Source of the DNA: Sphingomonas_B tabacisoli
GTDB lineage: Bacteria > Pseudomonadota > Alphaproteobacteria > Sphingomonadales > Sphingomonadaceae
Reading direction: 5' to 3'
Length of the DNA: 64,000 bases
Assembly (NCBI RefSeq): GCF_042678385.1
Contig: NZ_JBHUDY010000001.1
Coordinates: forward strand, 310,001 to 374,000
Below the pieces are notes generated by a model that did not search any database, was not told where the DNA came from, and saw only the letters and a list, made by a program, of their open reading frames with translations. Below are positions 57,823 through 64,000 of this stretch, piece after piece; positions within the stretch are counted from its first letter, which is position 1; each line of letters starts with the position of its first letter. A program made the position numbers and the translations under genes.

Positions 57823-58449
57823 ATGCAAAAGGCGGCGGAGCGTAGCAGCGCTGCAACACTTGGGCATAAGGAGCCGCGCACCGAGCGCGGCCGGCGCACG
57901 CTGCGCGCGATCCTCGACGCCGCGGCGGTCGAGTTCGGCGATCGCGGCTTCTACGAGACCGGCATCACCCACATCACCCAGCGCGCAGGCGTCGCGATGG
58001 GGACGTTCTACACATACTTCGACAGCAAGGAGGATGTGTTCCGCGCCCTGGTTCGCGACTTTTCCAACAAGGTTCGCGAAGGCGCGGGAGGCGCCATCTC
58101 TGCCGCGACCGACCAGATCGATGCGGAGCGGCGCGGCCTCGACTGGTTCCTGCACTTCGCGCGAGAGCACAAGGAAATCTACCGGATCATCGATCAGGCC
58201 GAGTTCGTCGATCCCGAAGTGTTCCGCTATCACTATGAAAGCACGGTCGCCCGCATTCGCAAGCGCCTGGAAGAGGCGGCAGGGCGCGGCGAAGTGCGTG
58301 CCGATGTGGGCGAGGTCCATGCATGGGCGATCGGCGGCATGAACGTGTTCCTGGGCCTACGCTACGGGGTGTGGAGCGACGACGAGGGGCTGTCCGAGAT
58401 CGCGAAGATCGCGAACGACATGCTCGCGAACGGACTAGCGCCGAAGTAG
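57823..58449 (+). CDS. TetR family transcriptional regulator
   Basis: 208 residues. The helix-turn-helix is TRRAILDAAAVEFGDRGFYETGITHITQRAGVAMGTFYTYFDSKEDVF-like (residues about 27-70), followed by a ligand-binding helical domain. ATG 57823 follows GGAGGGG. The divergent TonB receptor and the palindrome at 57783 suggest control of substrate uptake. The end overlaps metW by 15 bases, convergent. Confidence 0.94.
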   Translation: MQKAAERSSAATLGHKEPRTERGRRTLRAILDAAAVEFGDRGFYETGITHITQRAGVAMGTFYTYFDSKEDVFRALVRDFSNKVREGAGGAISAATDQIDAERRGLDWFLHFAREHKEIYRIIDQAEFVDPEVFRYHYESTVARIRKRLEEAAGRGEVRADVGEVHAWAIGGMNVFLGLRYGVWSDDEGLSEIAKIANDMLANGLAPK

Positions 58450-59022
58450 GAAGACGGCGTGCTCGGCGCGGAAATTCGCGGCAGCCGCACTGGTCAATTT
58501 GTCGCCAGAGAGGAACCAGGCGCCCTCCACCGTCAGCCCGCGCTCGCGCACGAAGGCGCGGAAATCGTCGACCGTTACATGGTGGATGTTGGGCGTTTCG
58601 TACCATTCGAGCGGCAACAGTCGCGTGACTGGCATCCGCCCGCCCCAAAGCAATGAGAGCCGCACGCGCCAATGCGCGAAGTTCGGGAAGGACACGAACG
58701 CCTTGCGCCCGATCCGCAGCAATTGCTCGAGCACCTGATCGGGGCGTCGCGTGGTCTGCAGCGTCTGGCTGAGGATCGCGTAGTCGAACGCGTCGGCGGG
58801 ATAGTCGGCGAGGTCGGTATCGGCGTCGCCCTGGATGACCGAAAGCCCGCGCCCGACGGCTGCGGCGACATTGACCGGATCGAGCTCGAGCCCGCGCGCG
58901 TCCACCTGTTTTTCGGATTGAAGCGCCGCCATGAGCGCCCCGTCTCCACAGCCCACGTCGAGCGCGCGCGTGCCCGGCGCGACGTTGGCGGCGATGATCG
59001 CAAGATCGGGACGGAGAGACAT
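58435..59022 (-). CDS. metW: Methionine biosynthesis protein MetW
   Basis: 195 residues. A SAM-like fold (ALDVGCGDGALMAAL, FDYAILSQTLQTTRRPDQVLEQLLRIG, FVSFPNFAHWRVRLSLLWGGRMP) typical of MetW, which works with MetX to make homoserine O-acylation productive. Its ATG shares one base with the metX stop. It is the last gene of the leftward met operon. Confidence 0.95.
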   Translation of the reverse strand: MSLRPDLAIIAANVAPGTRALDVGCGDGALMAALQSEKQVDARGLELDPVNVAAAVGRGLSVIQGDADTDLADYPADAFDYAILSQTLQTTRRPDQVLEQLLRIGRKAFVSFPNFAHWRVRLSLLWGGRMPVTRLLPLEWYETPNIHHVTVDDFRAFVRERGLTVEGAWFLSGDKLTSAAAANFRAEHAVFLLRR

Positions 59023-60131
59023 TATGCGCCCAGGAATCCCGAGATCACGCGGTCCATTTCGGCATGCTCCAGCAGGAAGCTGTCATGGCCGAAAGGGCTG
59101 GATAGTTCGACAAAGCTGACGGGTGCGCCGGCCGCGTTCAGGGCGTGGACGATCGCGCGGCTTTCCGGCGTGGGATAAAGCCAGTCGCTGTCGAAGCTGA
59201 TCAGGCAGAAGCGCGCCCTGGTGCTGCGGAAGGCAGCGGCGAGGCTGCCGCCATGTTCCTCCGCGATGTCCAGATAGTCCATCGCGCGGGTGATGTAGAG
59301 GTAGGAATTGGCGTCGAACCGGTCGGTGAAGCTCAGGCCCTGGTGGCGGAGATAGCTCTCGACCTGGAAATCCGCGTCGAAGCCGAAGCTCTTGGCGTCG
59401 CGGCCCTGCAGGCGGCGGCCGAATTTCTCGGTCAGGCCGGCTTCCGACAGATAGGTGATGTGCGCGGCCATCCGCGCGACGGCGAGGCCGCGAGCGGGGG
59501 CTTCGGCGTCGTAATATTCGCCGCCGCGCCAAGCGGGATCGGCCATGATCGCCTGTCGGCCGACTTCGTGGAAGGCGATGTTCTGCGCGGAGTGGCGGGC
59601 GGAGGATGCGATCACCAACGCGGCGTCGACGCGGTCGGGATAGGTCGCCGCCCATTCGAGCGCCTGCATGCCGCCCATCGATCCGCCGACCACCGCCTTC
59701 AGCCGCGCGATGCCGAGATGGTCGAGCAGCGCCGCCTGCGCGCGCACCATGTCGCGGATGGTGATGACCGGAAAGCGCATGGAGAAGGGTTTGCCCGTGG
59801 CGGGGTCGAGGCTGGCCGGGCCGCTCGACCCCATGCAGGAGCCGAGCACGTTGGCGCAGATGACGAGGTGTTTGTTCGTGTCGATCGGCTTGCCCGGGCC
59901 GACCACGCGCTGCCACCAGCCCGGCTTGCCGGTGCGCGGATGGGGCGAGGCGACATGGTGGTCGCCGGTCAGCGCGTGGCAGATCAGGATCGCGTTGGTG
60001 CCGTCGGCGTCCAGGGTGCCGTAGGTTTCGTAGGCGATCTCGACCTCGGGCAGCGCCGCGCCGGAGTCGAGCGGCAGCGGGCCCGCCAAGCGGACCTGCC
60101 GGTCGAGCCCGAAACGCGTGTCGTCCTTCAC
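59022..60131 (-). CDS. metX: Homoserine O-acetyltransferase
   Basis: 369 residues. An alpha/beta hydrolase with GGSMGGMQALEW nucleophile elbow and the C-terminal SPFGHDSFLL with the catalytic His. It acylates homoserine in methionine synthesis. The GTG start follows directly after the DSD1-like stop. No SAM-II or SAH riboswitch was recognised. Confidence 0.95.
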   Translation of the reverse strand: MKDDTRFGLDRQVRLAGPLPLDSGAALPEVEIAYETYGTLDADGTNAILICHALTGDHHVASPHPRTGKPGWWQRVVGPGKPIDTNKHLVICANVLGSCMGSSGPASLDPATGKPFSMRFPVITIRDMVRAQAALLDHLGIARLKAVVGGSMGGMQALEWAATYPDRVDAALVIASSARHSAQNIAFHEVGRQAIMADPAWRGGEYYDAEAPARGLAVARMAAHITYLSEAGLTEKFGRRLQGRDAKSFGFDADFQVESYLRHQGLSFTDRFDANSYLYITRAMDYLDIAEEHGGSLAAAFRSTRARFCLISFDSDWLYPTPESRAIVHALNAAGAPVSFVELSSPFGHDSFLLEHAEMDRVISGFLGA

Positions 60132-61235
60132 TCACCAGCCTCCAAAGCGCGGCCACACCTGCGCGATGGCGTCCGATCCGTCCAGCACATGATAGCGGTC
60201 GTGCTGCGCGGCGGTGGCGCAGACATGGTTGGGCAGGATGCGGAGGAGCGTGCCGATCGGGAAGCGGGCAAGGTCGAGCGGGCGGCCGTGGCGATCGGCA
60301 ATGATGCCGTGCTCCTGATTGGCGGAGACGACGATCAGATCGTCATGGCCGGCGACGAGGCCGTAGCCGTTCGTGTCCAGTCCACGGTCGCGCGAGAGCG
60401 CCATCCAGCCGGCATCGACGATCAGCCAGCCGCGCTCCGGCTGGTGGCCGATGACGCTGGTGAGGACCGACGCGGCGATGTCGTCCACCGCGCAGACGCC
60501 GAGCGCCGCCATGACGAGGTCCATGAACACATAGACGCCGACCCGCACTTCGGTGACGCCGGTCAGGTCGCGCGCGAAGAGCGCCGTGGGCGTCGAGCCG
60601 ACGCTGATGACGGGGCAAGCATGGCCCGCGGCGCGGAGCGCTTCGGCCGCAGTCATCGCGCCCGACCGTTCGAGCTCGGCATGAGCGGCGAGCTCTTCGG
60701 CGCTGGTCGCGCCATAGGAGCCGCCGCCATGCGTCATTACGCCGCGCAGTTCCGCGCCTTCTGCGAGAGCGTCCGCGATCGCGGTCAGCAGCGCCGTATC
60801 ATTCGGTGCGACGCCGGCGCGGTGACGGTCGCTGTCGATCTCGATCAGGACCGGGAGGCGCAAACCCTCCGCGCGCCCTAACGCCGCCACCGCTTCGGCA
60901 GCCGCCACGCTGTCGAGGATCAACGTCAACGTGGCTCCGCGCCGCACCAGTTCGGCGGCATGGGCGAGCTTGTTGGGCGCGATGCCGACCGCATAGAGGA
61001 TGTCGCGATAGCCGGCTGCGAAGAACTGCTCGGCTTCCTTCAGCGTCGAGACGGTCACCGCGCCGGACCAGCCCGCCGTCATCTCGCGCGCCACTTCGGC
61101 GGACTTGGCGGTCTTCAGATGCGGCCTGAGCGCAACGCCGTGCCGTTTCATCGCCGCGTTCATCCGCGCGATGTTGGCGCGCATCTTCGGGGCATCGAGG
61201 AGCAGGGCAGGCGTTTCCAGATCGGCGAGGCGCAT
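60132..61235 (-). CDS. D-threonine aldolase/D-serine dehydratase-like PLP enzyme (DSD1 family)
   Basis: 367 residues. An alanine-racemase-type N-domain with PLP Lys41 in LRPHLKTAKS, and a C-terminal barrel with the metal-binding HxC of PNHVCAT (His337, Cys339). The family includes D-threonine aldolases, D-serine dehydratases and 3-hydroxy-D-aspartate enzymes. It precedes metX without gap. D-serine or D-threonine handling near methionine genes is unexplained; the co-operon arrangement is the notable point. Confidence 0.88.
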   Translation of the reverse strand: MRLADLETPALLLDAPKMRANIARMNAAMKRHGVALRPHLKTAKSAEVAREMTAGWSGAVTVSTLKEAEQFFAAGYRDILYAVGIAPNKLAHAAELVRRGATLTLILDSVAAAEAVAALGRAEGLRLPVLIEIDSDRHRAGVAPNDTALLTAIADALAEGAELRGVMTHGGGSYGATSAEELAAHAELERSGAMTAAEALRAAGHACPVISVGSTPTALFARDLTGVTEVRVGVYVFMDLVMAALGVCAVDDIAASVLTSVIGHQPERGWLIVDAGWMALSRDRGLDTNGYGLVAGHDDLIVVSANQEHGIIADRHGRPLDLARFPIGTLLRILPNHVCATAAQHDRYHVLDGSDAIAQVWPRFGGW

Positions 61236-61292
61236 GGCACGGCCTTACCGGCGCGCTTGCGTCCCCGGCAATCTGCTTTAGACGCCCCGGCC

Positions 61293-62393
61293 ATGCTCGC
61301 GCCCGCTCCCAAGCCCTGGATCATGGATATCGCGCCTTACGTGCCCGGGCGCTCGACCACCGACGATGGGCGCAAGGTCGCGAAGCTCTCGTCGAACGAG
61401 AACCCGCTCGGCACCAGCGCGGAGGCCAGAGAAGCCTTCCGCTCGGCCGCCGACAGCCTCGATCGCTATCCCGACGCCAGCGGGGCTGTCGTTCGCGAGG
61501 CGATCGCCGCGAAATACGGGCTCGACCCGATGCGCGTGATCTATGGCAACGGATCGGACGAGATCCTGCACCTTGCCGCCGGTGCGTTCGCGGGACCGGG
61601 CGACGAAGTGATCTTCGTGCGCTACGGCTTCGCGGTGTACGAGATCGCGGCGCGGCGCGTGGGCGCGGTGCCGGTGGTTGCGCCGGACAAGGATTATGCC
61701 ACCGACGTCGACGCGATCCTAGCCGCGGTCACCGAGCGGACGCGCGTCGTCTATATCGCCAATCCGAACAACCCGACCGGTACCTACGCGCCGCGCGAGG
61801 AGATTGCGCGCCTGCACGCGGGGTTGCCCGGCAACGTGTTGCTGGTGCTCGACCACGCTTATGCCGAGTATCTGGACGACGGCGCGGACGATGGCGGGTT
61901 GGAGCTGGCGAAGTTTGCGCCGAACGTGCTCGTCACGCGCACCTTCTCCAAAATCTACGGTCTGGCGGCGGAGCGGATCGGCTGGGGCTATGCCTCGGCC
62001 GAGATCGTGACGGCGATGCACCGCATTCGCCTGCCCTTCAACATGACGATCGCAGGCCAGCGCGCCGCCGTCGCCGCGCTGCACGACGAAGCCTTCGTGG
62101 CCCATTCGAAAGCGCACAATGCGAAATGGCGCGCCTGGTTCGCCGAGCAGGTCGCAAGCCTTGGCAATGCCGGCATCCGCGCGGTGCCGAGCAAGGCGAA
62201 TTTCCTGCTGGTGCTGTTCGAAGGCCGGCTGACCGCGGAGCAAGCCTATAAAGGGCTGATGGACACCGGTTACGCCACGCGCTGGCTTCCCGGCCAGCAG
62301 CTGCCGCATGGCCTGCGCATCTCGATCGGCACCGACGAGCAAATGCTGGGCATGACGGCGGCGCTGCGGCGGCTGGTGGAGCAGGCGGGCTGA
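61293..62393 (+). CDS. hisC: Histidinol-phosphate aminotransferase
   Basis: 366 residues, class I/II aminotransferase. KLSSNENPLG at the N-terminus, YIANPNNPTGTY, and the PLP lysine in RTFSKIYGLAAERIGW mark HisC. It acts in histidine synthesis and can also make Tyr/Phe from keto acids, fitting the prephenate dehydrogenase that follows. Its stop shares one base with that ATG. The frame reaching back to 60960 crosses the opposite-strand gene and is rejected. Confidence 0.94.
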   Translation: MLAPAPKPWIMDIAPYVPGRSTTDDGRKVAKLSSNENPLGTSAEAREAFRSAADSLDRYPDASGAVVREAIAAKYGLDPMRVIYGNGSDEILHLAAGAFAGPGDEVIFVRYGFAVYEIAARRVGAVPVVAPDKDYATDVDAILAAVTERTRVVYIANPNNPTGTYAPREEIARLHAGLPGNVLLVLDHAYAEYLDDGADDGGLELAKFAPNVLVTRTFSKIYGLAAERIGWGYASAEIVTAMHRIRLPFNMTIAGQRAAVAALHDEAFVAHSKAHNAKWRAWFAEQVASLGNAGIRAVPSKANFLLVLFEGRLTAEQAYKGLMDTGYATRWLPGQQLPHGLRISIGTDEQMLGMTAALRRLVEQAG

Positions 62394-63301
62394 TGCTGCC
62401 CTTTTCCCGCGTCGCGATCATCGGCCTGGGGCTGATCGGCTCGTCGGTGGCGCGCGCAGTGCGGCAGCACATGCCGACCGTGCGGCTGACCGGGCACGAT
62501 GCCGACCCGCAAGTGCGTGGCGTCGCCGACCGGCTCCAGCTCTGCGACGATATCGCCGACAGCGCCGGTGCGGCGGTGACCGACGCCGATCTGGTCATCC
62601 TCTGCGTGCCGGTGGGCGCGGTGGGCGCGGTGGCGAGCGAAATCGCCGACGACCTGCCGGCCGACGCGATCGTCAGCGATGTCGGATCGTCCAAGGCGAG
62701 CGTCGCGGCGGCGCTGAGCGCGGCCTTGCCGAACAATCAGATCGTCCCCGCACATCCCGTTGCCGGCACCGAGAATAGCGGGCCGGAAGCGGGCTTTTCG
62801 ACGCTGTTCCACGGCCGCTGGTGCATCCTGACGCCGGTGGAAGGCACCGATCCGACCGCCGTCGCGCGGGTGCAGGCATTCTGGCGTGCGCTGGGCGCCG
62901 AGGTCGAGACGATGACGCCCGAGCATCACGATCTGGTGCTTGCCGTCACCAGCCATTTGCCGCACCTGATCGCCTATACGATCGTCGGCACGGCCTCCGA
63001 CCTAGAGCAGGTGACGCGCTCGGAAGTCATCAAATTCTCGGCCGGCGGTTTCCGCGACTTCACCCGCATCGCGGCATCCGACCCGACCATGTGGCGCGAC
63101 GTGTTCCTTGCCAACAAGGATGCGGTGCTGGAGATGCTGCAGCGCTTCACCGAAGACCTGACTGCCTTGCAGCGCGCGATCCGCTGGGGCGACGGTGACG
63201 CATTGTTCGACCTGTTCACCCGCACCCGCGCCGTTCGCCGCTCGATCGTCGAGCAAGGCCAGGACGATGCCCGCCCCGATTTCGGACGCGCGCACGATTG
63301 A
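62393..63301 (+). CDS. Prephenate/arogenate dehydrogenase
   Basis: 302 residues. An NAD(P)-binding motif GLGLIGSSVARAV, then HPVAGTENSGPEAGFSTLF, TPEHHDLVLAVTSHLPHLIAYTIVG and SAGGFRDFTRIAASDPTMWRD, typical of TyrA/TyrC. It makes hydroxyphenylpyruvate or tyrosine from prephenate or arogenate. Together with hisC it covers the final two tyrosine steps. A hairpin follows. Confidence 0.93.
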   Translation: MLPFSRVAIIGLGLIGSSVARAVRQHMPTVRLTGHDADPQVRGVADRLQLCDDIADSAGAAVTDADLVILCVPVGAVGAVASEIADDLPADAIVSDVGSSKASVAAALSAALPNNQIVPAHPVAGTENSGPEAGFSTLFHGRWCILTPVEGTDPTAVARVQAFWRALGAEVETMTPEHHDLVLAVTSHLPHLIAYTIVGTASDLEQVTRSEVIKFSAGGFRDFTRIAASDPTMWRDVFLANKDAVLEMLQRFTEDLTALQRAIRWGDGDALFDLFTRTRAVRRSIVEQGQDDARPDFGRAHD

Positions 63302-63302
63302 T

Positions 63303-63343
63303 CGTATCGCGATATTGTGACGCAAGCGATACGTTAGGGTTTT
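63303..63343 (+). terminator. Rho-independent terminator after prephenate dehydrogenase
   Basis: CGTATCGC (63303-63310) pairs exactly with GCGATACG (63326-63333), then TTAGGGTTTT. It begins two bases after the stop. The remaining 63344-63479 shows only a GC-rich hairpin near 63390-63415 (GCGGGGGCGG with CCGTCCCCGC) and nothing gene-like. Confidence 0.6.
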
Positions 63344-63479
63344 CAGCCGATTAGCCATCCGGTCCGTTCAGTCCGGATCAGTTGACAGAGCGGGGGCGGC
63401 TCTCGCCGTCCCCGCGATTGCGGGCTGACGGACGCATCATTTTCGCTGGGTCGCCCCAAAAGTGGAGCAAAGGCACGTC

Positions 63480-64000
63480 ATGCTTGCGTCTCGTTTGAAG
63501 TCATTTTTCGGAATGGAAGACGACACGGTTGCGCCGGATCCGACGGAGCGTCGGGTCGATACACGGCGAAAGGTCCTGATGTGGGCCGAGATATTCCCCA
63601 TCGATGGCTTCGTGCCGCTCGTCGTCAGAAACGTCTCGCGAACCGGCATGGCCGGCGAAGCGGACGTTCCGCTCAGCACCGGCCAGCGGCTCGTGTTCAG
63701 CATTTCCGAAAACGCGTTTCACGTCGGGACCATTCGCTGGGCACGCGGGCGGCGTTTCGGGATGGATCTGGAGAACGCGCTCGCGATCTTCGGCATCGAG
63801 AATGAGACGGACCGCGGCAGCTCACCCTCCCATCGTCCGCGCGCGAAGCGCTACGATATCGAGGTCGAAGGGCGTGTCGTCGTCGGTGCGGCGCCGTTCC
63901 GTTCGACGGTGCGTGATGTTTCGCAATCGGGCCTCCGGCTTGATTCGGTGCCGGACATGCCGCTTGGGCAGCAAGTGCTCGTCCAGGTTCGGGATCGCCC
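63480..64000 (+). CDS. Tandem PilZ domain protein (partial, C-terminus outside window)
   Basis: 173 residues visible from ATG 63480. The first PilZ domain has RRKVLMWAEI, NVSRTGMAGEADV and GTIRWARGRRFGMDLE; the second begins RAKRYDIEVEG and has DVSQSGLRLDS (the DxSxxG motif). The Arg-rich lead-ins fit RxxxR c-di-GMP binding, although the first copy has Asn in place of Asp. A c-di-GMP receptor role is likely. It may continue beyond the edge with an effector part. Confidence 0.82.
   Translation, partial: MLASRLKSFFGMEDDTVAPDPTERRVDTRRKVLMWAEIFPIDGFVPLVVRNVSRTGMAGEADVPLSTGQRLVFSISENAFHVGTIRWARGRRFGMDLENALAIFGIENETDRGSSPSHRPRAKRYDIEVEGRVVVGAAPFRSTVRDVSQSGLRLDSVPDMPLGQQVLVQVRDR

Noticed and set aside
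55499..58342. 947-codon plus-strand frame opposite the TonB receptor
   Set aside because: It mirrors the receptor gene and runs into the TetR gene in another frame; no conserved domain.

Overview
The window looks like a chromosomal segment of an alphaproteobacterium of the order Sphingomonadales (Sphingomonas-like). The evidence is high GC content, rpmF-plsX-fabH-ihfA-merR synteny, DUF2093 and DUF3572 genes, a DivK-type regulator, an aa3 oxidase cluster with ctaB/ctaG, a class I lysyl-tRNA synthetase, a PEP-CTERM protein ending in a WAMMIGGFG-type anchor, and a large TonB receptor. No database search was possible, so family names rest on recognised motifs, length and synteny. I found no rRNA, tRNA, CRISPR array, insertion sequence or phage gene.

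Layout: 0-3.8 kb holds a truncated serine hydrolase, a HAD hydrolase, rpmJ, a lipoprotein, an M14 carboxypeptidase resembling cytosolic carboxypeptidases, and gpmA. From 3.8-12 kb come purD and xseA (divergent, with overlapping start codons), DUF2093, an M23 peptidase, and a leftward operon pyrE-pdxJ-(membrane protein)-acpS-lepB-(AI-2E family) in which the coding regions overlap or are separated by only a few bases. From 12-21.6 kb lies the cytochrome aa3 oxidase cluster (ctaC, ctaD, ctaB, a small protein, ctaG, ctaE, SURF1). A single-domain response regulator and an MntP-like Mn exporter sit inside it, and thrC and a methyltransferase follow.

21.5-30.8 kb: ccmA/ccmB with a metallopeptidase, phhB, a hemerythrin-like protein, a strong sigma-54-type promoter before a tiny membrane protein and a PspC protein, a peroxiredoxin, a RidA/HAD/DUF3572 operon, divK, rpmG, a PEP-CTERM protein, an SDR oxidoreductase and small envelope proteins. 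30.9-39.3 kb: rpmF-plsX-fabH-ihfA-merR, a SixA-like phosphatase, a DinG-like helicase and class I lysS.

39.4-44.5 kb is the most accessory-looking part: DUF805, a SAM methyltransferase, a TauD-type dioxygenase divergent from a Crp/Fnr regulator with a perfect palindrome at its start codon, an AraC-type sensor domain lacking its DNA-binding domain, and SoxR divergent from a questin-oxidase-family (DUF4243) gene. A textbook SoxR box lies in a promoter pointing at the questin-oxidase gene. I consider this SoxR/questin-oxidase pair the best candidate for an undescribed system, a redox-quinone-sensing switch controlling a quinone-cleaving enzyme.

44.5-64 kb: DUF885, RcnB-like, pheST, an S41 lipoprotein protease, a ferritin-like/GtrA/glycosyltransferase operon, a TonB receptor divergent from a TetR regulator with a 21-bp palindrome, a D-threonine-aldolase-like gene with metX-metW, hisC-prephenate dehydrogenase, and a tandem PilZ protein cut by the window end. 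Intergenic spaces carry several families of dispersed hairpin repeats, some found twice or more in the window.
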